Shown in pieces: positions 49,117-58,345 of a stretch of DNA of 64,000 nt. The notes under the pieces were generated by a model. That model saw only the letters and a list, made by a program, of their open reading frames with translations, was not told where the DNA came from and did no database searches. This DNA comes from Streptomyces orinoci (GTDB lineage: Bacteria; Actinomycetota; Actinomycetes; Streptomycetales; Streptomycetaceae): positions 248,001-312,000 of the forward strand of contig NZ_PHNC01000006.1 of NCBI RefSeq assembly GCF_003121295.1, in the 5' to 3' direction. The position numbers and the translations under genes were made by a program. The stretch's first letter is position 1. Each line of letters begins with the position of its first letter.

Positions 49117-51144
49117 ATGCGTCCGATCAGCAGACGTCACCTGCTCCAGGGCTCCGCCGCGGCGGGCGCACTGGCCCTGTGGGGAGCCGGCGGCACCGCG
49201 GGCGCCACTGCCGCATCGCCCCCGCCCCACCAATGGATCGGTGCAGGGCCCTTCGCCCACATCTACGATCCGTCCACCCCCGACGGTCAGCGCTATCTCA
49301 ACGATCACACACTGATCAACGCATCCGGCCGGTGGCACCTGTTCAGCATCGTCGGCACCAGCGCGCCTCCCGGGCAGGCTCCCGACAGCGCAAAGGAAAT
49401 CTCCCTGGCCCATGCGTCCGCGCCCGACCTCCACGGACCGTGGACCACACACCGCGACGCGCTGACAGCCGACCCGGCCTACTTCGGCGAGGAACATCTG
49501 TGGGCGCCGCACGTCATCGAGGCGGACGGCACATACTGGATGTTCTACGCCGCCGGCGGCCGCAGCGGTGCGGCGATCAACCTGGCCACTTCCACCGACC
49601 TGTTCGCCTGGACGCGAGTCCCGACCGGGCCGCTCTTCCGGGGGCGCGTCGCGCGCGACCCGATGGTGCTGCGGACCGACGGTCAGTGGGTGATGTACTA
49701 CACCGAACTCTCCGGCCAGGACGGCCGGCATGTGGTGGCCTTCCGGCGCTCCGGTGATCTGTTGCACTGGAGTGAACCGGGAACCGCGTTCACCGACGCG
49801 ACCACCGCCGCGACGGTATCCGTCACCGAGTCACCCTTCGTCGTCGAGCGGGACGGCTGGTACTACCTGTTCATCGGGCCGCGCAACGGCTACGACGGTA
49901 CCGATGTGTTCGCGTCCCGAAATCCGTTCTCCTTCGGCCTCGACGGCTGGGCGGGCCATGTGTCCGGACACGCCGTCGAGTTGGTCACCGATGGACAACA
50001 GTGGCACGCCAGTGCCGCGGGCTGGTTTCAGCAGGGGCTGTACCTGGCCCCCTTGCAGTGGCGGGACACACCACCGCCCTGGCAGAGCGCCGACAACCCG
50101 GTCGCCGGACTGGATGTCGAGGGCCGACTGAACGTCTTCGCGCTGGATGCGAGCGACCGTTCATTGCTGCGATGCGTCCAACTCGACCCGCGGTCCGGCA
50201 CATGGTCGCGGTGGGAGCCGTTCGGCGAACCGGTCGGAGCGGTTCCCACACTCGGCCGCAACGCCGACGGCAGACTGGAGGTGTTCTCCCTTGCTCCGGA
50301 CGGTGCCGGTCTGCGTCACCGGGTGCAGCGTCCGGACGGCGGCTGGCAGGACTGGGAGGAGTTCGGTGGCGCGGCAGGCGCCGCCCCGGCCGTGTCCCGC
50401 AATGCCGACGGACGGCTGGAGGTCTTCGCCCTGGGGCCGGGCGGCACGGCCATCGCCCGGCGATGGCAGCGCTCCCACGGCTCGCCGGCCTGGGACGCGT
50501 GGGACGGCGGCTTCGGCGGGCCTGCGGGCGCACCTCCCGTCGTCGCCGCGAACGCCGACGGACGGCTGGAGGTCTTCGCCCTCTCGCCCGGTGGCTCCGG
50601 CATCTACCACCGGTGGCAGGAAGCACCCAACGGGAGTTGGGCGCAGTGGAGCCGCTTCGGCACCGCGGCCGGGGCCGCGCCGCGCGTGACAGGCGACGGC
50701 AGCGGCAGGCTCACTGTCGTCGCGACGGCCCCGTCCGGCCTGGCGACGTACTACCGGCGCCAGACCGTACCGAGTGGTGGCTGGGACGACTGGCAACCGA
50801 TGTTCGGCTGGACGGACGCGGCTCCGGCACTCGCCCTCGGCGCCGACGGCAGGCTTGAGGCCTTCGCCCTGTCACCCGGCGGAGCTCGGCTCAGCCACGG
50901 TCGGCAAGCCGCACCCGGCGGTAGCTGGGTACCCGATGGCGACTTCGGCGAGCCCGGCGTCCGGCTCGCCGCCACGCCCACGGCGGCCATCGACGCCACC
51001 GGACGGATTCACCTCTTCGCCGTCACCACCGAGGGCCGGCTGCGGACCCGCGTACAGGACCAGCCCGGTAGCGGCTGGCGGCCGTGGACCGCGTTCGGTG
51101 ACCGCGTGGTTGCGCCCGTACCATCGAGCAGTCCCGCTTACTGA
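49117..51144 (+). CDS. Tat-exported GH43-like hydrolase with seven-bladed PLL-like propeller
   Basis: The 675-residue protein starts MRPISRRHLLQG, a twin-arginine signal. Residues about 45-335 resemble a five-bladed glycoside hydrolase (GH43/GH32 clan-like): EEHLWAPHVIEADGTYWMFYAAGG, RDPMVLRTDGQWVMYYTE and TESPFVVERDGWYYLFIGP, the last with a Glu suited as acid. The remaining about 335 residues form a second, seven-repeat propeller with GRLEVFAL motifs, related to but clearly diverged from those of the two upstream genes. The enzyme probably removes sugars from an extracellular polysaccharide; the substrate is unknown. ATG 49117 has GGAGG 5 nt upstream. It may share the operon, with a hairpin before it. 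Confidence 0.82.
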   Translation: MRPISRRHLLQGSAAAGALALWGAGGTAGATAASPPPHQWIGAGPFAHIYDPSTPDGQRYLNDHTLINASGRWHLFSIVGTSAPPGQAPDSAKEISLAHASAPDLHGPWTTHRDALTADPAYFGEEHLWAPHVIEADGTYWMFYAAGGRSGAAINLATSTDLFAWTRVPTGPLFRGRVARDPMVLRTDGQWVMYYTELSGQDGRHVVAFRRSGDLLHWSEPGTAFTDATTAATVSVTESPFVVERDGWYYLFIGPRNGYDGTDVFASRNPFSFGLDGWAGHVSGHAVELVTDGQQWHASAAGWFQQGLYLAPLQWRDTPPPWQSADNPVAGLDVEGRLNVFALDASDRSLLRCVQLDPRSGTWSRWEPFGEPVGAVPTLGRNADGRLEVFSLAPDGAGLRHRVQRPDGGWQDWEEFGGAAGAAPAVSRNADGRLEVFALGPGGTAIARRWQRSHGSPAWDAWDGGFGGPAGAPPVVAANADGRLEVFALSPGGSGIYHRWQEAPNGSWAQWSRFGTAAGAAPRVTGDGSGRLTVVATAPSGLATYYRRQTVPSGGWDDWQPMFGWTDAAPALALGADGRLEAFALSPGGARLSHGRQAAPGGSWVPDGDFGEPGVRLAATPTAAIDATGRIHLFAVTTEGRLRTRVQDQPGSGWRPWTAFGDRVVAPVPSSSPAY

Positions 51145-51167
51145 GGTCGTCCTTCAGCCCGGGGGCG

Positions 51168-51659
51168 TCACCCCGGCCCCGGGCGCCCGTCCCCTTCGCG
51201 CCGTCCCCGGTCCCCCTCCACTATGGCCGGCATCGGCGCCCCGCCCGGCTGCCAGTTGGCCAGGAAGGCCGGCTGGCGGGCGAGGTCCACGAGTTCTATG
51301 CGGGTGCCGACGGCGGGCAGGTGGTGGTAGGCGAAGGGACGGCCGTAGGGGCAGCCGGAGAAGTCCAGTGGCAGGTCCTGTTCGGTCAGGCGCCGGGATC
51401 CTTGGTCGAGGTCGCTGGTCCAGAAGCCGAGGTGGTCGAAGCGGGACCCGGCGGAGGAGTCCCAGGGGCTCCCCGCGGGGCCCTCGATGAGCTCGATGAA
51501 CGGGGGCCCGCCGGTGGTGAAGGCGATCCGGAAGTCCCACTCGCCGATGCGGTCGGACACCGGCTCGCTCCACTCCAGCCCGGCGGCGCGCTGGAAGTCG
51601 TCCATCGCCGCTTCGATGTCCTGAACGGCGAAGCACACATGGTAGTAGAAGGCGCTCAT
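51168..51659 (-). CDS. VOC (glyoxalase/bleomycin-resistance)-family protein
   Basis: The 163-residue protein has the betaalphabetabetabeta VOC fold: YYHVCFAVQDIEAAMDDFQRAAGLEWSEP, then FIELIEGPAGSPW, a second half FDHLGFWTSDLDQGSRRL and TRIELVDLARQPAF. His7, Glu about 57, His about 75 and Glu about 120 fit the usual metal site. Members include dioxygenases, epimerases and resistance proteins. The Pro/Arg-rich C-terminus is not conserved. ATG 51659 begins the conserved YYHV strand; its ribosome site is poor (GGTGG is adjacent). The NADPH-FMN reductase-like gene lies upstream on the same strand after 50 bp. Confidence 0.8.
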   Translation of the reverse strand: MSAFYYHVCFAVQDIEAAMDDFQRAAGLEWSEPVSDRIGEWDFRIAFTTGGPPFIELIEGPAGSPWDSSAGSRFDHLGFWTSDLDQGSRRLTEQDLPLDFSGCPYGRPFAYHHLPAVGTRIELVDLARQPAFLANWQPGGAPMPAIVEGDRGRREGDGRPGPG

Positions 51660-51709
51660 CCACCCATGATCGGGCAGGCGAGGGCAGGGAGTTGGGCCCG
51701 GGGCGCCCG

Positions 51710-52288
51710 TCAGGCCGCCGGTTCCTGGCGCACCGGCGTTCCCAGGAAGAACTTCTCCGCCTCGGCCAGCGCCTGTGCGTTCCCGGTGATGTCGCCCGGC
51801 CGGTTGGCATAGCCCAGCAGGCCGCCGCCCCAGTTCATGCCCATATAGCGCGCGGAGAGGCGCAGCGTGCCCAGCATGGGGTCGGCCACCGAGGGGTCCT
51901 CCTCGCTGAGGGCACTGACCGCCCACAGCGTTCTGCCGCCCATCCGCTTGCGGAAGTCCAGCTCGCCGCGGCGCAGCCAGCCGGCCCAGTAGTCCAGGTA
52001 CAGCTTGGTGTGGGCGGAGACGCTGTACCAGTACAGCGGCGAGACGATCACCAGGTCGGTCGCCTCCAGGGTGGCGTCCAGCAACAGCCGCTCCGCGCCC
52101 ACCGGTTCGGCGAAGGAACGCCCGGCGGAGTGCCGCAGGTCCTCGAAGTCGGGGAGCTCCAGCTCGCTCAGGCGCAGCCACCGCTGCCCGGCCCCGGCCG
52201 GGAGGTGTTCGGCGGCTCGTCGGGCCAGGGCCTCGGTGTTGCCTCCGGTGCGCGCGCTGCCGAGCAGGAAAAGGAACTGACGGGTCAT
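51710..52288 (-). CDS. NAD(P)H-dependent FMN reductase-like flavoprotein
   Basis: The 192-residue protein has a flavodoxin-like fold: FLFLLGSARTGGNTEALARRAAEHLP (phosphate loop) and TDLVIVSPLYWYSVSAHTKLYLDYW, the FMN ring-binding loop of the NADPH-dependent FMN reductase family. It likely reduces FMN or quinones/aromatics with NAD(P)H. ATG 52288 has GGAGGAG upstream with about 8 nt spacing; upstream residues in the same frame are intergenic. It lies between an MFS gene and a VOC gene on the same strand, so the three may form a small detoxification group. No own regulator is intact next to it. Confidence 0.87.
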   Translation of the reverse strand: MTRQFLFLLGSARTGGNTEALARRAAEHLPAGAGQRWLRLSELELPDFEDLRHSAGRSFAEPVGAERLLLDATLEATDLVIVSPLYWYSVSAHTKLYLDYWAGWLRRGELDFRKRMGGRTLWAVSALSEEDPSVADPMLGTLRLSARYMGMNWGGGLLGYANRPGDITGNAQALAEAEKFFLGTPVRQEPAA

Positions 52289-52372
52289 GCTGGATCTCCT
52301 CCGTTGAGCGACCGGACCGGCGCCGGTGATCGCCTCAACATCCAGGGACCGGACGTCCATTCCGGCATGGGC

Positions 52373-53620
52373 TCACATCTCCCGCCACTCCGGCCGCAGT
52401 CCGGCCGGCGTGGTGGCCAGCAGATAGACCGCGCCGCCCGCCGGCAGGGCCGGGGTGAGCCCGATGGCCGCGAGGGTGCCGCCGGCGAGCAGGCCGCCGA
52501 AGGGGATGCCCGCCCAGGCGATGCCGCTGCTCAAAGCCCTGACCCGGCCCAGCATCAGCCGGGGCACCCGCTCATAGGAGATGGCGCCCAGGATGGGATT
52601 GAGGAAGCCGGCGCCCAGCCCGGCCACCGCGAAGAACAGGGCGACCAGCCAGGGCGGGCCGCCGGTGGTGAGGCCGAGATACATCAGCGGGCCGCTGAGC
52701 AGATAGCCGGTGAAGAAGACCGGCCGCCGCCGCAGCCGGTGGGCCAGCGCGGCGGCCACCGTCCCGCCGCCCACCGCGGCGGCGCCGAAGGCAGCGTTGT
52801 CGATGCCGATGACGGTCGGGCCATGGCCCGACCGCTGGGCCCGGACGGTCAACAGCACCTGCTGGAAAGCCGCGTTGAGCAGATTGGTGAAGCCGGCCAC
52901 ACAGGCGATGGTCAGCAGGAGGGGTTCACCCCGCAGGAAGCGGAGCCCTTCGCTCAACTGCCGGGCGTAGCCGGTCCGATTCCGGGACGGGGCGGTGGCC
53001 CGGCCCATTCCGCGCGGGAGAGCCAAGATGACGATCAGTGAACCCAGGGCGAAACAGGCGGCGTTGGCGTACAGCGCCGTCATCGGTCCGGCCAGGGCGA
53101 CCAGCGCACCGCCCAGGGCGGGCCCGACGGTGGCGGCCGACTGCTCGACCACCCCGGTGAATCCGGTGGCGCGCTCCAGCTGTATCCGGCCGCGGCCGGC
53201 CGCCTCGGGGACCATGGCGTCCTTGGCCAGGTCACCGGGGCCACGGGCGGCACCGATCAGTACCACCAGGGCCAGCAGCAACCGGAAGCGCAGCAGTCCC
53301 AGGGCCTGGGAGAGCGGGATGAGCACGGCGGCGCCGGCGCTCAGCGCGTCCATGGTCCAGGAGACCGTCCGGGCGCCGGTGCGGTCCAGCAGCGGACCGG
53401 AGAGCGTCTTCACCAGCACATAGGGGGCCAGTTCGCACGGGGCGACCAGCCCGGTGCGGGTGGCGATGCCGGTGGTGACCAGGACGAACCAGGGCAGGGC
53501 GATGGCGGACACCCGGGTGGCGGTGAGCGAGACGGCCGTGGCGGCGAGCAGCCCGGCCAGCGGGCGGCGGGTTCCGGGGAGTCCGGTGGTGTCCGGCCGC
53601 GGCCGGACGGCCGGTTTCAC
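52373..53620 (-). CDS. MFS transporter (MefA/DHA3-like)
   Basis: The 415-residue protein has about 12 TM segments and resembles macrolide-type MFS exporters: early LTATRVSAIALPWFVLVTTG, a motif-A-like loop after TM2 is changed to SGPLLDRTGARTVSW, and the central loop ends at RNRTGYARQLSEGLRFLRGEPLLLTIACVAGFTNLLNAAFQ. Its substrate is unknown. The start codon GTG 53620 overlaps the stop of a regulator pseudogene (GTGA), so it was once translationally coupled to that gene. With the regulator broken, expression may now be unregulated. The FMN reductase-like gene lies downstream after 84 bp. Confidence 0.86.
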   Translation of the reverse strand: MKPAVRPRPDTTGLPGTRRPLAGLLAATAVSLTATRVSAIALPWFVLVTTGIATRTGLVAPCELAPYVLVKTLSGPLLDRTGARTVSWTMDALSAGAAVLIPLSQALGLLRFRLLLALVVLIGAARGPGDLAKDAMVPEAAGRGRIQLERATGFTGVVEQSAATVGPALGGALVALAGPMTALYANAACFALGSLIVILALPRGMGRATAPSRNRTGYARQLSEGLRFLRGEPLLLTIACVAGFTNLLNAAFQQVLLTVRAQRSGHGPTVIGIDNAAFGAAAVGGGTVAAALAHRLRRRPVFFTGYLLSGPLMYLGLTTGGPPWLVALFFAVAGLGAGFLNPILGAISYERVPRLMLGRVRALSSGIAWAGIPFGGLLAGGTLAAIGLTPALPAGGAVYLLATTPAGLRPEWREM

Positions 53621-54101
53621 GACCGGTCCCGCTCTTGGGGCACCTCCGCTGTCTCCGGCTCGGGCAGCAAGTGGGTGACCAGCAGAACGGGTTGGGCGTC
53701 GGCGGGAGCCGGGATCTCCGGGGCGTCCATGCGGTAGCGGGCGAGCACGGCGCGCAGCTCCCCGGCCAGGCGCCCGGCCTCCTCCGGGGTCAGGCGCAGC
53801 CGCCAGTCGTTCAGGGGCCCAGCCGGTGACGCCATGCGCGGGGCATCAACGGCAGCTGGGCCAGGGCGAGCTGGATGCGCAGGGCATGCACCCCGGCGAT
53901 GGAGGCGAAGAAGGCGGCGGTGGCCTCCGGCTCCTGCTCCATCAGCTCCTTGTCGCTGAACCAGGTCGCCTGGTGGGCGGCCTTTGGACGCGCAGGGGGT
54001 GGGCCAGGGCGCGCAGCCCCTTGGCGTCCAGCATCGCATCGACTGCCGGGTCCGGCCCCAACCGAGCCGGTGGACCGGGGTGGTTGGTCGTTTTCCGTCA
54101 C
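53617..54101 (-). pseudogene. Decayed ArsR/HTH-type regulator gene
   Basis: Pieces of one regulator appear in different frames. From 54034: MLDAKGLRALAHPLRVQ (start of a winged HTH). From about 53984: KAAHQATWFSDKELMEQEPEATAAFF..., ending MPRAWRHRLGP at a stop. From about 53827: PAGPLNDWRLRLTPEEAGRLAGELRAV... to a stop at 53617. Between the first two pieces the DNA-binding helices that should follow ALAHPLR are missing, so there is an internal deletion with a frame change, and a second frameshift follows near 53830. A possible original GTG at 54101 (MTENDQPP) is in yet another frame. Regulators of this layout usually pair with an MFS gene, as here. The protein is unlikely to work. Confidence 0.8.
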
Positions 54102-54125
54102 GCCAGGGGACTCTGGACCGCCGAA

Positions 54126-54157
54126 TTCTCTTCGCAAAGAGGTTTTCGCGAAGAGAA
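54126..54157. promoter_or_regulatory. Inverted repeat, probable operator of the decayed regulator
   Basis: TTCTCTTCGC (54126-54135) is mirrored by GCGAAGAGAA (54148-54157), with AAAGAGGTTTTC between; each half also contains a smaller CTCTTCGC/AAAGAG palindrome. It lies 25 bp upstream of the pseudogene's presumed start. Sites of the TTCGCAAAGA type are familiar upstream of HTH-regulator/MFS pairs in actinobacteria. Confidence 0.62.
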
Positions 54158-54198
54158 GTTGGCGGTCGAGCGCCGGGAGCGACGCCCGGCCCCGGCCC

Positions 54199-55353
54199 TC
54201 AGCCCGTGCTCACCGCCCCGTACTCCCCCAGCGCGATCCGCCCGAAGTTGCGCAGCGACTCGGTGCCCGGGGCGAAGTAACCGGTGTGGCCATGGGCGCC
54301 GGCCGAGGAGACCCGGCGGGCGCCGAAGTCCTTGGTGGTGGGGTCGGCGCCATGGCCCAGGCCGAGGAGTTCGACATGGGGGACGTCTCCGATCCAGTCG
54401 CCGTGGTCGCGGCGCACCGCCCAGACCCGGGCCCCGGTGTGCAGGCCGGCCGCGGAGTCGGCGTGTACCCCGGGGCTGCCCAGGACGACCAGGTCACCGG
54501 CCTCGGTGCCATTGAGGTTGTGGGCGGCCAGCCCGCAGACCACCGAGCCATAGCTGTGGCAGAAGACGGCCGGGGCCGGGCCGCCGGTAGTGGCCAGTCC
54601 GGCGAGGAAGCGGTCCAGGCGGGGGGCGCCCGCGCGGGCCAGCCGGCCGGTGGCGGCGTCCAGGCCCAGGCCCACCGGGGTGGTGTAACCGGCCCAGGCG
54701 ATCACCGCGTTGGGAATATGCGGTGCCTGCCGGGCCATCTCGGCCCGCAGTGAACGGGCCATTCCGGCGGGGGTGCCATAGGGGTCGTGCCGCCGGTCGA
54801 AGGAGGCCAGGTCGATGTCCGAGCCGGGCACCACCACCGCGGTGCGCCGGGCCGCGGCCAGGTCGCCGTAGACCTCGGCGAGCTGGCCCCGGCCGCGCGG
54901 GTCGAAGGCCAGGATCTGCCGTCCGGGCGCCAGCAGTTCGCGGTAGCGCTCGGCCAGGGCGCTCGCGGCCTGCCGCTCATAGGGGGCGAGGGAGGAATCG
55001 GCCGCCCGGCTCCGTTCCCTGGCCTGCTCGGCGCCGATCGCCCATCGGTTGGCCCGGTAGCGCAGGGCCGGCGGCGCCCCGTCCAGGTTGCCGACCACCA
55101 GCGGGTGACGCGCGGCCAGCTCCTGGCGCTGGGCCTCGGTGAGGGAGGCGAAGAAGCGGGCCACGGCGGCGGGGGCCGCGGTGGCCGGGTCCGGCAGGTC
55201 GCGGTGCGGGAGGTGGTCCGCCCGCCAGGCGGCGGTGCCCGGCGGCGGACCGGTGACGGCCTGCTGCTGGTTGCCGGTGGCCCAGCCCGCCGTACCCGCG
55301 ATGACGGTGGTCGTCAGCGCGGCGGCGACCAGCGTGCGCTTGAAGCGGCGCAT
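54199..55353 (-). CDS. Exported DUF1023-family alpha/beta hydrolase
   Basis: The 384-residue protein has a basic start (MRRFKRT), a hydrophobic signal segment to about residue 25 and then an alpha/beta hydrolase. ILAFDPRGRGQLAEVYGDLAAARRTAVVVPGSDIDLASFD and the nucleophile elbow FCHSYGSVVCGL (GxSxG-type, with Cys before His) match DUF1023. The acid/His are probably VVLGSPGVHAD... and GAHGHTGYF. DUF1023 proteins in actinobacteria are often exported lipase/esterase-like enzymes of unknown substrate. ATG 55353 has GGGAG about 10 nt upstream. It is divergent from the YncE/phosphoesterase gene across about 240 bp. Confidence 0.85.
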   Translation of the reverse strand: MRRFKRTLVAAALTTTVIAGTAGWATGNQQQAVTGPPPGTAAWRADHLPHRDLPDPATAAPAAVARFFASLTEAQRQELAARHPLVVGNLDGAPPALRYRANRWAIGAEQARERSRAADSSLAPYERQAASALAERYRELLAPGRQILAFDPRGRGQLAEVYGDLAAARRTAVVVPGSDIDLASFDRRHDPYGTPAGMARSLRAEMARQAPHIPNAVIAWAGYTTPVGLGLDAATGRLARAGAPRLDRFLAGLATTGGPAPAVFCHSYGSVVCGLAAHNLNGTEAGDLVVLGSPGVHADSAAGLHTGARVWAVRRDHGDWIGDVPHVELLGLGHGADPTTKDFGARRVSSAGAHGHTGYFAPGTESLRNFGRIALGEYGAVSTG

Positions 55354-55591
55354 GGATGTGTCTCCCTCGTTCCGTGCGGTGGCGGGGAGAACGTAAGGAG
55401 GGGGTGCGCGGCCCGGCATCACACCGCGGGGCCAACCGCCGGGTGATACCGGGGTAGGGGGTGGCCGCACCCCGGCCCCGCACCCGGCCCCCGGCCTCAG
55501 CCCCAACGCATGGAAATTCTTTGCCCGTTGTGCACCGTGAGGTCGCCGCCGGACCCTATCGACCCGTCCGTACCGGCCGTACCGTCGCGCC

Positions 55592-58339
55592 ATGAGACAG
55601 CTGCGCAGACGAAGAGGCTTCACCGTCGCGGCGCTCGCCATGGCCGCCGCGCTCACCTCCACGGCCGCCGCCGGGTCCATGGGCCACCACGGCGGCTTCG
55701 GCAAGGACAAGGTCAACGGGACGCAGACGGCCAAGGGCATCCTGCTCCCGTCCAACCAGCGGATCAGTCCGTACGGCGCCCGTTACCGGACCGACGGCGG
55801 GCGGCTGCTGTCCAGTGCCCTCAGCCCGGACGGGGCCCGGGTGGCCGCGGTGACCTGGAAGAGCTTCACCGGCTACCTCACCGTCTTCGACGCCCGTACC
55901 GGCAAGGTCGTCCAGCGGCTGGGCACCGGCGAGGGCAAGGACAAGCGGCTCGGCGACGGGGCGGCGGGCACCGATGCCCCGCTGTACTCCCCCGACGGCA
56001 AGAATCTGTGGTTTCCGCAGGCCGCCGATGTGGTGCGGTTGCGCATCGGCCCGGACGGCAAGGCGGACAAACCGGTGGTGATCAAGCTCACCGGTCCGCA
56101 TGGCAGCGCCCTGCCGGGCGGCATGGCGCTCTCTCCGGACGGCTCCCGGCTCTATGTGGCCCTCAATGGCAGCAACACCCTGGGCGTGATCGACACCGGG
56201 ACCGACAAACTGGTCCAGGAGATCAAGGTGGGCAACGCTCCCCGGCAGGTGGTCATCGCCGGCGGCCGGGCGTATGTCTCCAACGAGGGGGGCCGGCCGG
56301 CCACCGCGGAGGACTTCACCAACCTCTCCGACGGCACCCCGCTGGTCGCCGACCGCACCACCGGCGCCGCCAGCACCGGCACCGTCTCCGTGGTGGACCT
56401 GGCCGCCGGCCGGCAGACCCGCTCACTGAAGGTGGGGCTGCAGCCAACCGCCCTGTTTCTGCAGGGGAGTTCGCTGCTGGTGGCGAACAGCAACGACGAC
56501 TCGGTGTCGGTGGTGGACACCAGGGCCCAGCGGGTCAGCCAGACCTTCAATGTCAATCCGCTGCCCGGTTCCAAGACCGGCAGCCACCCCAATGGCATCA
56601 CCATGGCGGGCGACGGCCGGCTGCTGGTCTCCCTCGGCCGGGACAATGCGCTGGCCCAGTACCACTGGGACGGCCCGCGCAGCCCGGTGCACTACGAGGG
56701 CCTGATACCCACCGACTGGTATCCGGTGACCGTCCAGTACGACACCGCGCTGCGCCGGGTGCTGGTCACCAATGCCCGCGGGGTGGGCGCCCGGGGCCCG
56801 GTCACCACCGTGCACGACGGTCCGGACACCAAGCCCGCCACCGGGCACAACACCTATGGCGACACCGGCACCCTCACCTCCTTCCGGCCGCCCGGCCGCA
56901 CCGAGCTGGGGCGGCTGACCCACCGGGTGTTCGTCAACAACGACTGGGAGAAGCTGCTGGGGCGGGGCAATCCGGCCGATCCGCTGGCCCGGCCGGTGCC
57001 GGTGCCGGAGCACCTGGGCGAGCGCTCCTCCATCGAGCATGTCTTCCTGGTCATCAAGGAGAACCGGACCTATGACCAGGTGAACGGGGACATCGGCAAG
57101 GGGGACAGCGACCCCTCGCTGGCCCAGTTCGGCCGCCGGATCACCCCCAACCAGCATGCGCTGGCCGAGCGGTTCGGGCTGTTCGACAACTTCTATGACG
57201 AGGGCACGCTCTCCGCGGACGGGCACAACTGGCTGACCCAGGCCGACGCCAACGACTACATAGAGAAGGAGTTCGGCGCCTTCTACCGCAGCTATCCCTC
57301 GCAGGGCGAGGACGCGCTGGCGTATCAGCGCACCGGGTTCCTCTGGGACGCGGCCCGGCGGGCCGGGCGCAGCGTGGAGAACTATGGCGAGTACGTCAAT
57401 CTGCAGCTGCCGCCCAAGGATGTGCCCAGCTGGTCGGACTGGTACAAGGCGGCACGGATCCTGGAGGGGAAGGAGTCCGGGCCGCTGCCGGTGCCGACCG
57501 GTAAGTATCCGAGCACTTCGGACATTCCCTCGCTGACCGCGGTCAACAAGCCGGACTTCCCGACCTTTGATACCGACATTCCGGACCAATACCGCATAGA
57601 CGTCTGGCTGCAGCACTTCCGGCAGGCGGAGAAAACCGGCAAACTGCCCGCCCTGACGCTGATGACCCTGCCCCAGGACCACACGGCGGGCACCAGCGGC
57701 AAGGACCCGTACCCGACCGCCATGGTGGCCGACAACGACCTGGCGGTGGGGCGGCTGGTGGACGCCCTCTCGCACAGCCGCTTCTGGAAGTCCTCGGCGG
57801 TGTTTGTGCTGGAGGACGACTCCCAGGACGGAGTGGACCATGTGGACGGGCACCGGGCGCCACTGTGGATCGCCTCCCCCTACGCCCGCCGGGGCGCGGT
57901 GGTGAGCACCTACTACTCCCAGCTCAATGTGGTGCGCACCATTGAACAGATCCTGGGCATCCAGCCGATGAACCAGCTGGACCGGGCCGCGGAGCCGATG
58001 TCCGACGCCTTCACCACCAGCCCGGACGACCGGCCGTTCACCGCCCTGCCCAGCCAAGTGCCGCTGGATTACGGGCTGAAGAAGCCCGGGGCCGCCCCGG
58101 AGACCGGACCGGGAGTGCCCAACGGCAAGGAACGGCTGGCACTTCTGTGGCAGCGGTGGAGCGCCAAACAGTCCACCGGAGGTTCCGGTCCGGAGCTGGA
58201 CGAGGTCAACCCGGCCCAGATGAACCGGATCGCCTGGTACGAGTCCACGGGCTGGCGACGGCCGTATCCGGGTGATTCCCGCATCCTCGCCCCCGATGAG
58301 GTGCCCGGCCGCGACAAACCGGCCCAGGACCTGGACTGA
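55592..58339 (+). CDS. Exported YncE-type propeller fused to phosphoesterase domain
   Basis: The 915-residue protein has a signal peptide (RQLRRRRGFTVAALAMAAALTSTAAAG), a YVTN/NHL-like beta-propeller at about 70-440 (SPDGARVAAVTW, SPDGSRLYVALNGSNTLGVIDTGTDKLV, LLVANSNDDSVSVVDTRAQRV) and a phosphoesterase/alkaline-phosphatase-superfamily domain from about 470 (HVFLVIKENRTYDQVNGDIGKG, FDNFYDEGTLSADGHNWLTQA, LEDDSQDGVDHVDGHRAPLW). The last stretch holds metal-binding Asp/His residues. Such bifunctional proteins are common in actinobacteria and cleave phosphate esters outside the cell. ATG 55592 lacks a ribosome site; TACCGT 6 nt upstream suggests a leaderless start. A terminator follows. Confidence 0.88.
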   Translation: MRQLRRRRGFTVAALAMAAALTSTAAAGSMGHHGGFGKDKVNGTQTAKGILLPSNQRISPYGARYRTDGGRLLSSALSPDGARVAAVTWKSFTGYLTVFDARTGKVVQRLGTGEGKDKRLGDGAAGTDAPLYSPDGKNLWFPQAADVVRLRIGPDGKADKPVVIKLTGPHGSALPGGMALSPDGSRLYVALNGSNTLGVIDTGTDKLVQEIKVGNAPRQVVIAGGRAYVSNEGGRPATAEDFTNLSDGTPLVADRTTGAASTGTVSVVDLAAGRQTRSLKVGLQPTALFLQGSSLLVANSNDDSVSVVDTRAQRVSQTFNVNPLPGSKTGSHPNGITMAGDGRLLVSLGRDNALAQYHWDGPRSPVHYEGLIPTDWYPVTVQYDTALRRVLVTNARGVGARGPVTTVHDGPDTKPATGHNTYGDTGTLTSFRPPGRTELGRLTHRVFVNNDWEKLLGRGNPADPLARPVPVPEHLGERSSIEHVFLVIKENRTYDQVNGDIGKGDSDPSLAQFGRRITPNQHALAERFGLFDNFYDEGTLSADGHNWLTQADANDYIEKEFGAFYRSYPSQGEDALAYQRTGFLWDAARRAGRSVENYGEYVNLQLPPKDVPSWSDWYKAARILEGKESGPLPVPTGKYPSTSDIPSLTAVNKPDFPTFDTDIPDQYRIDVWLQHFRQAEKTGKLPALTLMTLPQDHTAGTSGKDPYPTAMVADNDLAVGRLVDALSHSRFWKSSAVFVLEDDSQDGVDHVDGHRAPLWIASPYARRGAVVSTYYSQLNVVRTIEQILGIQPMNQLDRAAEPMSDAFTTSPDDRPFTALPSQVPLDYGLKKPGAAPETGPGVPNGKERLALLWQRWSAKQSTGGSGPELDEVNPAQMNRIAWYESTGWRRPYPGDSRILAPDEVPGRDKPAQDLD

Positions 58340-58345
58340 CGCACT

